Below, piece by piece: positions 53,837-62,407 of a DNA stretch of 64,000 nt. This DNA comes from Pseudodonghicola flavimaris (lineage in GTDB: Bacteria; Pseudomonadota; Alphaproteobacteria; Rhodobacterales; Rhodobacteraceae). The notes below the pieces were generated by a model. The model saw only the letters and a list, made by a program, of their open reading frames with translations. It did no database searches and was not told where the DNA came from. Both the position numbers and the translations under genes were made by a program. Each line of letters opens with the position of its first letter. The stretch's first letter is position 1. The stretch is taken from the NCBI RefSeq assembly GCF_030164425.1, contig NZ_JASNJD010000003.1, positions 1 through 64,000 of the forward strand. Reading direction: 5' to 3'.

Positions 53837-54829
53837 TCATCCGCGGGCGCGTATGGGCCGCGTGGCGTGAAAGATCTTGAAACGCGTGTCGCCGGCGATC
53901 TCCTGATGCACGGCGAAGGCCGCGGACAGCGCGGCCTCATAGGGCAGATGGCGGTTGGCCACCATCCACAGCTGGCCACGCGGCGACAACAGCCGCGCCG
54001 CCGCGGCGATGAAGGCCTGCCCCAGCCCGGGATCGGCGCTGCGCTCGGTATGGAACGGCGGGTTCATCACCACCGCGTCGAGCGGCCGGTCAGCGTGGAA
54101 ACGGCGGGCATCGGCCCAATGAAAGCGCACCCGCGGATCGGAGATATTCGCCTCGGCGCAAGTCAGCGCGATCCGGTCTGCCTCGACCAGATCGAGCGTT
54201 TCCAGCCGCGCGTCCTGCAGCAGATGAGCCGAGAGATAGCCCCAGCCGGCACCGAGATCGGCGACATGGGCGCCCAGATGCGCCGGCAGATGATCGACCA
54301 GCAGGCGTGAGGCCGGGTCGATACCATCGGCGGAAAACACTCCCGGCGCGGTGGTGAACCCCTCGACCTGCTGCCGATCAGGCGCCTGCCAGTCAGCCAG
54401 CGCCGCGGCATCGGCGGCAAACCAGAAGATGCGGCCATGCGCCTTGGAGAGCCCGCCCACGACGCTGAGCCGCTTGCGCAGGGCCCGCCACAGGCTGTCG
54501 ACCCCGTCGGTCTTGCTGCCATCGACGATCACCAGACCGTCGCTGCGGGCGGCGGCCTCGGCGATCAGCGCCTGCGCCTGCCGCTTGGCGCGCGGCAGCA
54601 TCACCACGACGGCGGCAAAGCGCATGCCCTCGGGCAGCTGCCAGCCGGTGGTCCAGCCAGCGGCGGCCAGCGCATCGTGATCGGGGCGAAACGGCTGAAC
54701 GATCCGGACCCGCGCGAGCGTCAGCGGCGCCAGATCGGCGTCGGCGCGGGGGTGCAGCACCGCGATGGGGCCGACCTCGGGCAGGGACAACCCGCCTTCG
54801 GCCACCGCAAGGGCAAGACGCGCGGACAA
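53837..54829 (-). CDS. rsmC: RsmC-type 16S rRNA guanine-N2 methyltransferase
   Basis: 330 aa from a TTG at 54829, 7 nt after the clpS stop (GAGGAA in the end of clpS, about 9 nt upstream). It has two halves: an N-terminal degenerate methyltransferase domain and a C-terminal SAM domain (VADLGAGWGYLSAHLL), with the catalytic NPPFHTERSADPGLGQAFI and LWMVANRHLPYE, the pattern of RsmC/RsmD-type enzymes. RsmC methylates G1207 of 16S rRNA. The target position is inferred from the family. It is coupled to clpS upstream and the SDR gene downstream. Confidence 0.86.
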   Translation of the reverse strand: MSARLALAVAEGGLSLPEVGPIAVLHPRADADLAPLTLARVRIVQPFRPDHDALAAAGWTTGWQLPEGMRFAAVVVMLPRAKRQAQALIAEAAARSDGLVIVDGSKTDGVDSLWRALRKRLSVVGGLSKAHGRIFWFAADAAALADWQAPDRQQVEGFTTAPGVFSADGIDPASRLLVDHLPAHLGAHVADLGAGWGYLSAHLLQDARLETLDLVEADRIALTCAEANISDPRVRFHWADARRFHADRPLDAVVMNPPFHTERSADPGLGQAFIAAAARLLSPRGQLWMVANRHLPYEAALSAAFAVHQEIAGDTRFKIFHATRPIRARG

Positions 54830-54836
54830 GGCGCCC

Positions 54837-55178
54837 CTATTCCTCTTTTTCCATGGTGCATTGCAGCGGGTGCTGATGCCGGCGGGCGAAATCCATCACC
54901 TGCCCCACCTTGGTCTCGGCGATCTCGTGGCTGAAGACGCCAACAACCGCGACGCCCTTCTTGTGCACCGTCAGCATGACCTCGAATGCCTGAGCATGGG
55001 TCATGTTGAAGAATCGCTCCAGCACATGGACGACGAACTCCATCGGAGTATAGTCGTCATTGAGCAGCAGCACCTTGTACAGCGGCGGTCTCTTGGTCTT
55101 TGGCCGGGTCTTCAGCAGGATGGAGGTTTCGTCTTCATCGTCCTGCTTGTCCGTCATCATCAATGGCTGTAGCAGCAT
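54837..55178 (-). CDS. clpS: ATP-dependent Clp protease adaptor ClpS
   Basis: 113 aa from the ATG at 55178; in-frame ATGs at 55160 and 55157 are alternatives, and none has a strong ribosome site. ClpS delivers N-degron substrates to ClpAP. The first 30 residues are disordered; the core [35 protein letters not shown], and [21 protein letters not shown] is the ClpS domain, with the substrate-pocket residues NDD and the EIAETK loop. clpA is not in the window. It is divergent from the HAD gene. Confidence 0.95.
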   Translation of the reverse strand: MLLQPLMMTDKQDDEDETSILLKTRPKTKRPPLYKVLLLNDDYTPMEFVVHVLERFFNMTHAQAFEVMLTVHKKGVAVVGVFSHEIAETKVGQVMDFARRHQHPLQCTMEKEE

Positions 55179-55273
55179 CGCGAAGCTCTAATCCGGTTCC
55201 GGGGTATGGGGTGAAGTCCCCCTACATATAACGTTCCGGCGGGTTTAGAAAAGGGAAAGCGGACTGACAAGCC

Positions 55274-55981
55274 ATGGCGGACAGATTGACGGCAGTTGGT
55301 TTCGATGCGGATGACACCCTGTGGCATAATGAGCGCTGGTTCCGCCTGACCCAGGACCGCTTTGCCGGGCTGCTGGCCGATTACGCCGACCCCGATCACC
55401 TGTCCGACCGGTTGCTGGCAGCGGAGCGGCGCAACATCGGGCGCTATGGCTATGGCATCAAGGGCTTCGTGCTGTCGATGATCGAGACCGCCCTGGAGGT
55501 GACCGAGGACCGCGTCCCCGCCCCCGTTATCCGCGAGTTGATCGAAGCCGGGCAGGAAATGCTGGCCCATCCGATCGAGCTGCTGCCGCATGCCCGCGCG
55601 GCGGTGGAGCGGCTGGCCGAGAGCCATCGGGTGGTGCTGATCACCAAGGGCGATCTGATGGATCAGGAACGCAAGCTGGCGCAATCCGGGCTGGGCGATC
55701 TGTTCCACGGGGTCGAGATCGTGTCGGAGAAAACCCCCGAGGTCTATGCCCGCATCTTCGCGCGTCACGGCGATGGCGCGGCACGGGCGCTGATGGTCGG
55801 CAACTCCATGCGCTCGGACGTCGTGCCGGCGATCCGCGCCGGTGGCTGGGGCGTCTATGTGCCGCACGGGCTGGTCTGGGACATCGAACATGCCGAGCCG
55901 CCAACGGACTCGCCGCGCTACCGCACGATTGCCGACCTGGGGGAACTGCCCGATTTGGTGGCAGCCATCGAGGCGAATTGA
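55274..55981 (+). CDS. HAD superfamily hydrolase
   Basis: 235 aa. It begins with the HAD nucleophile motif FDADDTLW (D11 nucleophile, D13 acid), then a long helical cap domain (about residues 20-95), motif II in VVLITKGD, the lysine in VSEKTPEVYARIF and the metal aspartates in MVGNSMRSDVVPAIRAGGWG. It should be a soluble phosphatase acting on a small phosphorylated compound, perhaps a nucleotide or sugar. The exact substrate cannot be read. It is divergent from clpS. After it lies a 247-nt AT-rich region before dacA. Confidence 0.85.
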   Translation: MADRLTAVGFDADDTLWHNERWFRLTQDRFAGLLADYADPDHLSDRLLAAERRNIGRYGYGIKGFVLSMIETALEVTEDRVPAPVIRELIEAGQEMLAHPIELLPHARAAVERLAESHRVVLITKGDLMDQERKLAQSGLGDLFHGVEIVSEKTPEVYARIFARHGDGAARALMVGNSMRSDVVPAIRAGGWGVYVPHGLVWDIEHAEPPTDSPRYRTIADLGELPDLVAAIEAN

Positions 55982-56228
55982 TTTGCCGTGACCCGCGGCG
56001 GATCCGCCGTGACGCCGCGACACTTTACTTAGAGTTTTAAGTAATACCGAGTGTTGCGGCCGAAGCGGTTCCGGTCCCAAGATGTTGGAAACCGCTTGGT
56101 CGGCAATTCAACACCGCGCCGCAAGCGGCGGGTTTATTTTGATAATTTCCTATGCTACCTTTTCATCAATAAAATTCACAAATCGCCCCGGGCCAGCCGG
56201 GAGCGACGAGGCAGACAGAGGCAACATC
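55982..56228. other. 247-nt region between the HAD gene and dacA
   Basis: It holds a perfect 14-bp palindrome CGGCGGATCCGCCG (55996-56009), without a T run, and an AT-rich inverted repeat TTACTT (56025-56030) / AAGTAA (56039-56044). The stretch 56136-56186 is markedly AT-rich and probably contains the dacA promoter. No gene is supported. Confidence 0.5.
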
Positions 56229-57692
56229 GTGCAGGTCCGGCGCAGTCGGTCGGCCCGCTATGGGCTGACGAATCTATACCCCGCTCTCATCATGGTCGCC
56301 CTTTGGGGCTGCCTGTTTATCACATTCTCCCCCAGACAGACGCAGGCGGCGCCCTATGCCGCGATGGTCATGGATGGCCGCACCGGAGAGGTGCTCTATT
56401 CGACCAATGCCGATACCCGGCTGCACCCTGCCTCGCTGACCAAGATGATGACGCTCTATGTCGCCTTCGAGGCGGTGCGGAACGGCGAAATCACCATGGA
56501 CACCATGGTCCGGGTGTCGAAGAACGCCGCCAGCGAGCAGCCTTCCAAGCTGGGGCTGCACACCGGCCAGAAGATCGCCCTGCGCTATCTGGTGCGGGCC
56601 GCGGCAGTGAAATCGGCCAATGATGCCGCCACCGCCATCGGCGAGGCGATCAGCGGCTCCGAAGCCGCCTTTGCCCGTCGCATGACCCGCACGGCGAAGG
56701 CGCTGGGGATGACCCGGACCACCTTCAAGAACGCGCACGGACTGACCGCCAGCGGGCATCTGTCCACCGCCCATGACATGACGATCCTCGGCCGCCATCT
56801 GCTTTACGACTATCCCGAATATTACAACCTGTTCTCGCGCCGCAGTACCAATGCCGGGATCAAGACGGTGACCTCCCACAACCGTATTCTCGACAGTTAC
56901 CGGGGCGCCGACGGTATCAAGACCGGCTATACCCGCGCGGCTGGCTTCAACCTCGTGGCCTCGGCCAAGCGCGGCGACAAGCGTATCATCGCCACCGTCT
57001 TCGGCGGCAAGTCCTCCACCTCGCGCAATGCCAAGGTGGCAGAGCTTCTGGACCTCGGTTTCCGCCGGGCCCCGAACCGGGCGCCGATCCGCAAGCCGTC
57101 GCGTCCCGCCTATGCCGGCAATTCCGATGGCGGCCACGGCCAGGCCGGCAAGGTGGTGCGTCTGGTCGGCGCAGTGCAGACCAGCCTGCGCCCGATCGCG
57201 CGGCCCGGCGACAGCAGCCCGGCCACGACCGTCGATCCCGAACTGGTCGCCAGGTCCGAGGGCGGGCCCGACGCGGATGTCATCGCCGCCGCCGTCGCCG
57301 AGGCGATCCTGACCTCCGGCGGCAGCGAGGCACCGACCCAGGCGCCGCGCCCGGAAATGCGCCCGGACGAACTGCGCGAGGCGGTTCTGGCCGACGCCAG
57401 CACAGAGGAACCGATCGAACCGCAGGAGATCGTCACCCGCCTGTCGACTTCCGGGGAACGGCACTGGGGCATCAATGTCGGCCGCTATCCCAACCGCTAT
57501 CAGGCGGAAAAGACCCTGCTGCGCACCGCCCTGTCCGAGATGGAGACCCTGGATGGCACCCTGCGCAAGGTGGTGCACACCCAGCGCGGGTTCGATGCCA
57601 ATTTCATGGGGATGAGCGAGGAAAGCGCCGAGCTGGCCTGCCGCCGGCTGAAGGCCCGCAACCTGACCTGCAACCTGATCGCCCCCTCCTGA
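56229..57692 (+). CDS. dacA: D-alanyl-D-alanine carboxypeptidase with C-terminal SPOR domain
   Basis: 487 aa from a GTG at 56229 (AGAGG about 8 nt before), which gives a signal-anchor (about residues 12-42) directly after a basic start; the open frame upstream has no ribosome site. The penicillin-binding carboxypeptidase domain (about 45-290) has the active-site SLTK (S69, K72), SAN in KSANDAA and KTG in IKTGYT. It trims the terminal D-Ala from peptidoglycan pentapeptides. A long Pro/Ala/Asp linker leads to a SPOR domain (about 405-487; HWGINVGRYPNRYQAEKTL), which binds denuded glycan at the septum. A strong terminator follows. Confidence 0.92.
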   Translation: MQVRRSRSARYGLTNLYPALIMVALWGCLFITFSPRQTQAAPYAAMVMDGRTGEVLYSTNADTRLHPASLTKMMTLYVAFEAVRNGEITMDTMVRVSKNAASEQPSKLGLHTGQKIALRYLVRAAAVKSANDAATAIGEAISGSEAAFARRMTRTAKALGMTRTTFKNAHGLTASGHLSTAHDMTILGRHLLYDYPEYYNLFSRRSTNAGIKTVTSHNRILDSYRGADGIKTGYTRAAGFNLVASAKRGDKRIIATVFGGKSSTSRNAKVAELLDLGFRRAPNRAPIRKPSRPAYAGNSDGGHGQAGKVVRLVGAVQTSLRPIARPGDSSPATTVDPELVARSEGGPDADVIAAAVAEAILTSGGSEAPTQAPRPEMRPDELREAVLADASTEEPIEPQEIVTRLSTSGERHWGINVGRYPNRYQAEKTLLRTALSEMETLDGTLRKVVHTQRGFDANFMGMSEESAELACRRLKARNLTCNLIAPS

Positions 57693-57720
57693 GGCGGCGA
57701 AATCAGTGCCCAGAAGACAG

Positions 57721-57749
57721 AAGGAGCGGCCCGGCGGCCGCTCCTTTTT
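57721..57749 (+). terminator. dacA terminator
   Basis: An 11-bp stem AAGGAGCGGCC (57721-57731) / 57736-57746 with a 4-nt loop, then TTTC, 28 nt past the dacA stop. The stem itself ends in CCTTTTT. It may also work for ccoS in the opposite direction, which ends 28 nt away. Confidence 0.9.
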
Positions 57750-57776
57750 CATGTCATCCCGCGCGTTGCCCCGCCG

Positions 57777-57935
57777 TCAGGGTTTCGGGTGATCGTCCCA
57801 CTCGTCGCTGAGGATGCGGCGACTGTCGCCCTCGGGGTCGTCGTACTGGCCCGATTTCACCGTGTAGATGAAGGCAACCAGCCCCACCGCACCCAGCGTC
57901 AGGGAGATCGGGATCAGATAACTCAGGACTTCCAT
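57777..57935 (-). CDS. ccoS: cbb3 oxidase maturation protein CcoS
   Basis: 52 aa from the ATG at 57935 (GAGGT about 6 nt before). It is a one-pass membrane protein: a hydrophobic segment (about residues 3-26, LSYLIPISLTLGAVGLVAF) and a short acidic tail (YDDPEGDSRRILSDEW), which match CcoS, where the tail DDPxGDxxRIL is the family signature. It is needed for assembly of active cbb3 cytochrome c oxidase. It is the last gene of ccoGHIS and begins 4 nt after ccoI. Confidence 0.9.
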   Translation of the reverse strand: MEVLSYLIPISLTLGAVGLVAFIYTVKSGQYDDPEGDSRRILSDEWDDHPKP

Positions 57936-57939
57936 CGGC

Positions 57940-60120
57940 TCACCTCAGCCTCAGCGCGTTCAGCGATACGGTAATCGAGGAGGAGGACATCGCCAATGCG
58001 GCTATCAGCGGCGTGGCGAAACCGGCCACCGCCAACGGCACCGCGATGATGTTATAGACCGTGGCGATACGGAAATTCTCGCGGATGCGGCGGGTGGCGC
58101 GGCGGGCGACATCGCAGGCCTCGGCGATCGGGGTCAGATCCTGCCCCAGCAGCACGATGTCGGAAGCGACACGGGCCGCATCCAGCGCCGAGGCCGGCGA
58201 GATCGACACATGCGCCGCCGCCAGCGCGGCGGTGTCGTTCAGCCCGTCGCCGACCATCAGCACCTTTCGGCCCTGCTCCGACAGCTGGGCGATCCGGGCG
58301 GCCTTGTCTTCCGGCAGAGCCTCCGCCACCCAGCGGGAAATCCCCAGCCGCCCGGCCAGCGCCTCAACCGCCGCGGTGGTATCGCCGGAGATCAGCAGCA
58401 CCTCCTTGCCGGCCTTCTGCAACGCTGCCACCGCTGCGGCGGCCCCCGGACGCAGCGCGTCGGAGAAGACGAAGGGCCGGGCCTCCGCCCCGCCGACCGA
58501 CAGCCAGGCCGCCGTCTGTGCGCCCTGCGTGGCCCCGACCCAGGCGGCACGGCCCAGCCGCACGGTGCGACCGCGCCAGATCGCCTCGGTGCCATAGCCG
58601 GGCACCTCGTGCAGATCGCCGAGCGTGGCGGGCTTGATCCCGGCCTCGCGCGCGGCGCGCGACAGCGCCAGCGACAGCGGGTGGGACGAGGCCTCGGCCA
58701 GCGCCAGCGCGATTTCCAGATCGGCGCGGGTGTGATCGCCCAGATTGGTCAGCTCAGGCGTGCCCGCGGTCAGCGTGCCGGTCTTGTCGAAGACCACGGT
58801 ATCGACTTCGGCCAGCCGCTCCAGCGCGGTGGCATGTTTGATCAGCATCCCCTTGCGGAACAGCCGCCCGGAGGCGGCGGTGGTCACTGCCGGCACCGCC
58901 AGCCCCAGCGCGCAGGGGCAGGTGATGATCAGCACCGCCGCGGCGATGTTCAGCGCGGTGCGCACGTCCCAGGTATAGAGATACCACCCGACGAAGCTGA
59001 GCGCGGAGAGGATATGCACCCCCGGCGCATAGAGCTTGGCGGCGCTGTCGGCCAGAGAAGTATAGCGCGAGCGCCCCGATTCCGCGATTGCCACCAGATC
59101 GGCCATCCGGTGCAGCGAGGTATCCTCTCCCACGGCAGTGGCGCGGATGGTCAGGGGGCCGGTCAGATTGACCTCCCCCGCGCTGACCGGCACGCCGGGT
59201 TCGGCAAAGACCGGCACGGTTTCCCCGGTCAGGAGCGAGCGGTCCAGTTCGGAGCGGCCGGCGGTGATCTCTCCGTCGACGGGCATGCGTCCGCCCGGGC
59301 GCACCCGGATCAGATCGCCGATGCGCAGCTCGGCGACGGCGACTTCCTCTTCGCCATCCTCGGTCAGCCGCCAGGCCCGCGGCACTTCCAGCGCCGACAG
59401 CTCCTCTGCCGCCGAGCGCGCCACCGCGCGGGTGCGATAGTCCAGGTAGCGCCCCGCCAGCAGGAAGAACGTCAGCGTCAGCGCCGCGTCGAAATAGGCG
59501 TGCTCGCCCGACAGCGAGGTTTCCCACATCGAGGTGACCAGCGCCAGGACGATGGCCAGGACGATCGGCACATCCATGTTCAGCCGCCCGACCCGCAGCG
59601 CGCTCCAGGCATTGACGAAGAAGGGCTTGGCCGAAAAGGCGATGGCCGGCAGGGTGATCGCGGCCGAAATCCAGTGGAACATGTCGCGCGTCGCGTCGGT
59701 CGCCCCCGACCAGACCGAGACCGACAGCAGCATCACGTTCATCGAGGCAAAGCCGGCCACCGCCAGCCGCATCAGCAAATCCCGCCCGGTGCGGTCGGTC
59801 TGGGTGGCCTGCAGGGTGCCGGCGTCCAGCTCGTGCGCCTCATAGCCGGCGCGCTCCAGCACCGGGATCAGATCGGCGGCGCGGATCTCGGGATCGGCCT
59901 CGACCATGGCGCGTTTCAGCGTCAGGTTCACCCGCGCCGAATGCACCCCCGGGGTGGCGTTCAGCTCGCGCTCCACGGTGGAGATACAGGCCTGGCAATG
60001 GATCCCCGGCAGGGACAGCGCCAGCCGCGCGTCCTTGGGCGTCTCTTCAATGGGTTGCGCCGGGGCGGCGATACAGCCGGGACAGGCTGCGGCCGAGGGG
60101 GGGCGAAGCTCTGCGGTCAT
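57940..60120 (-). CDS. ccoI: copper-transporting P-type ATPase of cbb3 oxidase assembly
   Basis: 726 aa, normal length. It exports copper to the periplasm for CcoN (CtpA/CopA2 type). An N-terminal CPGC (C13, C16) segment and a heavy-metal domain with GIHCQAC (C42, C45) precede eight membrane helices. The membrane copper site is ITCPCALGLAVP; DKTGTLT carries the phosphorylated Asp; GDGLNDTAALAAAHV and TGET are conserved. FixI is the rhizobial name. 150 nt separate it from ccoH, and there is only a weak ribosome site. No damage seen. Confidence 0.95.
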   Translation of the reverse strand: MTAELRPPSAAACPGCIAAPAQPIEETPKDARLALSLPGIHCQACISTVERELNATPGVHSARVNLTLKRAMVEADPEIRAADLIPVLERAGYEAHELDAGTLQATQTDRTGRDLLMRLAVAGFASMNVMLLSVSVWSGATDATRDMFHWISAAITLPAIAFSAKPFFVNAWSALRVGRLNMDVPIVLAIVLALVTSMWETSLSGEHAYFDAALTLTFFLLAGRYLDYRTRAVARSAAEELSALEVPRAWRLTEDGEEEVAVAELRIGDLIRVRPGGRMPVDGEITAGRSELDRSLLTGETVPVFAEPGVPVSAGEVNLTGPLTIRATAVGEDTSLHRMADLVAIAESGRSRYTSLADSAAKLYAPGVHILSALSFVGWYLYTWDVRTALNIAAAVLIITCPCALGLAVPAVTTAASGRLFRKGMLIKHATALERLAEVDTVVFDKTGTLTAGTPELTNLGDHTRADLEIALALAEASSHPLSLALSRAAREAGIKPATLGDLHEVPGYGTEAIWRGRTVRLGRAAWVGATQGAQTAAWLSVGGAEARPFVFSDALRPGAAAAVAALQKAGKEVLLISGDTTAAVEALAGRLGISRWVAEALPEDKAARIAQLSEQGRKVLMVGDGLNDTAALAAAHVSISPASALDAARVASDIVLLGQDLTPIAEACDVARRATRRIRENFRIATVYNIIAVPLAVAGFATPLIAALAMSSSSITVSLNALRLR

Positions 60121-60270
60121 GGGATTTCCGAAGATTGGAAGGAAAATCGTGGAGCGTCCGGCAGGGGGCCGGAGCAGGCATCGCAGAGCGATGCAGGCGC
60201 GGCCGCCCGGTCCCTAAGGATCGGGCCCCCCAGGGGCCACCGGCCCGGGATCGGGGCGACCGCCGCCATC

Positions 60271-60729
60271 TCAGCCCGCCACGTAGAAGACGAGCCGCTG
60301 GGTGAACTCGGTCCCGTCGTCGGCCAGGGCCTGCAGCCGCAGGTCCCATTTGCCGGGACGCAGCTCCGCCGGGGCGACATAGGCCATCCCGTCGAATTCG
60401 AAGGCGGGCAGGAAATCGTCCTGCCGCTCGGTGGCGCGGCCGATGCTGGCCTGCATCGAGGCGACGCGCACCGGCTGGCCGGCATCATCCGTGATCGCCA
60501 TGATCACCAGACCGCCCTGGTGTTTGACATCGACGGTCCAGCCCAGGGCCTCCTGCGCCGCCCGGCGGGTGTTGAACTCCTGACTGGCGACGTAGGAGTT
60601 ATGCACCTCCAGCCCCGGAAAGGTCCGGATCGCGTTATAGGCCAGCGCGATATTCACCCCGATGATGATGCCGAAGGCACCGACGAAGACCATCAGGGCA
60701 TGGCGCCCGGTAAATTCGCGTTGAGCCAC
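60271..60729 (-). CDS. ccoH: cbb3 oxidase assembly protein CcoH (FixH)
   Basis: 152 aa from a GTG at 60729, 3 nt after the ccoG stop; AGGGAG lies about 10 nt before. One N-terminal membrane helix (about residues 12-33, LMVFVGAFGIIIGVNIALAY) is followed by a periplasmic FixH domain, with TFPGLEVHNSYVASQEFN as its best conserved part and the ending TQRLVFYVAG. It is needed for stable assembly of the cbb3 oxidase and interacts with CcoN and CcoP. Third from the end in the ccoGHIS order. Confidence 0.92.
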   Translation of the reverse strand: MAQREFTGRHALMVFVGAFGIIIGVNIALAYNAIRTFPGLEVHNSYVASQEFNTRRAAQEALGWTVDVKHQGGLVIMAITDDAGQPVRVASMQASIGRATERQDDFLPAFEFDGMAYVAPAELRPGKWDLRLQALADDGTEFTQRLVFYVAG

Positions 60730-60732
60730 GGA

Positions 60733-62163
60733 TCAGTTCTCCCTGCCGTTGAAGGTGCTGTCCTTCGACGCCCGTTCGCCGCTCACCGTGTCCTCGACCC
60801 AGAAGCGCAGATCGGTGGCTTCGGCATGGGCCGGCGCGGACTCTTTCGGTGCGACGACATAGACCCGTTGAAGATAGGCGGTATCGGCCGGCACGTCGAC
60901 CGTATCCCCGTCCACCCCTTCGAGGTGGATCTGCATCGACGGATCGCCCACCACCGACAGGCGGAACGGACGCGGCTCGCCATGCTTGTTGCGCAGCCGC
61001 ATGTCATAGGTGTTGCGGATGGAGCCGTCGGACAGCGTCACGAAGGTCGGGTTGCGCACCGGCGCCACCGTCAGGTCGATATCGGGGCGGATGAACAGCG
61101 CGAAAATAAGGCCGACGCCGACCAGCGACCAAAGGGTGGTGTAGAGGATCGTGCGCGGCCGCAGGATATGTTTCCACACGCTGCGCGGCGCCTGCCCCGA
61201 GCGTTCGTTCACCTCGTCGCTGAGCGCCATGTAATCGATCAGGCCACGCGGTTTGCCGACCTTGGCCATCACGTCGTCGCAGGCATCGATGCAGAGCGCG
61301 CAGGTGATACAGGCCAGCTGTTGGCCATCGCGGATGTCGATCCCCATCGGGCACACGTTGACGCAGGCATTGCAGTCGATGCAATCGCCCAGCTGTTCCG
61401 CCCCTTCCGCCTTGCGGTGCTTGCCGCGCGGCTCGCCGCGCCATTCGCGATAGCCGACAACCAGCGTATCCTCATCCATCATCGCCGCCTGGATCCGCGG
61501 CCACGGGCAGGCGTAGATGCAGATCTGTTCCCGCGCGAAACCGCCGAAGAAGAAGGTGGTGAAGGTCAGCACCAGCATGGTGGTATAGGCCACCGGATGC
61601 GCCTGACCGGTCACCAGATCGTGCAGCAGTGTCGGCGCATCGGCGAAATAGAACACCCAGGCGCCGCCAGTGGCCAGGCCGATCAGAAACCAGACGACCC
61701 ATTTGGTCAGCCGCAGCCGCACCTTGCGGAAATCCAGCTTTTTCTGACGGTGCAGCCGCAGACGCGCGTTGCGGTCGCCCTCCACCCAGCGTTCGACAAG
61801 GATGAAGAGGTCGGTCCAGACCGTCTGCGGGCAGGCATAGCCGCACCAGACCCGCCCCAGCGCCGAGGTGAACAGGAACAGCCCCAGCCCCGCCATGATC
61901 AGCAGCCCCGCCACGAAATAGAATTCATGCGGCCAGATCTCGATCCAGAAGAAATAGAACCGGCGGTTCGCCAGATCGAGCAGCACCGCCTGATCCGGCA
62001 GCTCCGGCCCGCGGTCCCAGCGGATCCAGGGGGTGATGTAATAGACGCCGAGCATGAGGGAGAGCAGGATCCATTTGAGGTTCCTGAACTTTCCCGACAC
62101 GCGGCGGGGAAAGATCGGCTCCCTGGCGGAATAAAGGCTGGGGGCTGGGTTGGAATCGGTCAC
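60733..62163 (-). CDS. ccoG: cytochrome c oxidase accessory protein CcoG
   Basis: 476 aa from a GTG at 62163 (GGAG about 8 nt before). Polytopic membrane ferredoxin, with about five membrane helices and two [4Fe-4S] cassettes in CIDCNACVNVCPMGIDI and CITCALCIDACDDV. It reduces Cu(II) during copper delivery to the cbb3 oxidase. The C-terminal part (about residues 380-476) is a periplasmic Ig-like domain. It is the first gene of ccoGHIS and has an FNR-type box 65 nt upstream. In related genomes ccoP lies just upstream; here a LysR and a small gene intervene. Confidence 0.94.
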   Translation of the reverse strand: MTDSNPAPSLYSAREPIFPRRVSGKFRNLKWILLSLMLGVYYITPWIRWDRGPELPDQAVLLDLANRRFYFFWIEIWPHEFYFVAGLLIMAGLGLFLFTSALGRVWCGYACPQTVWTDLFILVERWVEGDRNARLRLHRQKKLDFRKVRLRLTKWVVWFLIGLATGGAWVFYFADAPTLLHDLVTGQAHPVAYTTMLVLTFTTFFFGGFAREQICIYACPWPRIQAAMMDEDTLVVGYREWRGEPRGKHRKAEGAEQLGDCIDCNACVNVCPMGIDIRDGQQLACITCALCIDACDDVMAKVGKPRGLIDYMALSDEVNERSGQAPRSVWKHILRPRTILYTTLWSLVGVGLIFALFIRPDIDLTVAPVRNPTFVTLSDGSIRNTYDMRLRNKHGEPRPFRLSVVGDPSMQIHLEGVDGDTVDVPADTAYLQRVYVVAPKESAPAHAEATDLRFWVEDTVSGERASKDSTFNGREN

Positions 62164-62227
62164 GGATTCACTCCGGGGTCAAAGGTCTGGGTTCTGCGCC
62201 TTGTCCCATCCGGGTCACAAGGTCACC

Positions 62228-62241
62228 TTGATTTGGGTCAA
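62228..62241 (-). promoter_or_regulatory. FNR/FnrL-type box upstream of ccoG
   Basis: TTGATTTGGGTCAA, TTGAT-N4-GTCAA, matches the FNR/FnrL consensus (TTGAT-N4-ATCAA) with one substitution. It is centred 71 nt before the ccoG GTG, a normal distance for an activated promoter. FnrL controls cbb3 oxidase genes in Rhodobacter, so low-oxygen activation of ccoGHIS is inferred. Confidence 0.8.
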
Positions 62242-62274
62242 TAATACCTATCGGGCAAATATCTTTAGCCTCAG

Positions 62275-62298
62275 GGGGCGCCACCGGTACAGCGCCCC
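62275..62298 (-). terminator. possible terminator of the LysR gene
   Basis: GGGGCGC (62275-62281) pairs with GCGCCCC (62292-62298) around a 10-nt loop, about 110 nt past the LysR stop at 62408. There is no T run on the minus strand. Weak. Confidence 0.35.
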
Positions 62299-62407
62299 TG
62301 CCCCGCCTCCCTGCGACATAACAACGCTGATCAGCTTCACCGCCCCCTGCCCCTAGAAGATTAGCGCCCCGCCTCCGGCCTCGATCCGACCGGATCGCAC
62401 GCGGGCC

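Noticed and set aside
55996-56009. CGGCGGATCCGCCG palindrome as a terminator of the HAD gene
   Set aside because: Perfect but only 14 bp with no loop and no T run; it could equally be a protein site or chance.
58210-62244. Plus-strand open frame of 1344 codons opposite ccoI, ccoH and ccoG
   Set aside because: Antisense shadow; low-complexity Arg/Gln/Gly-rich product without motifs.
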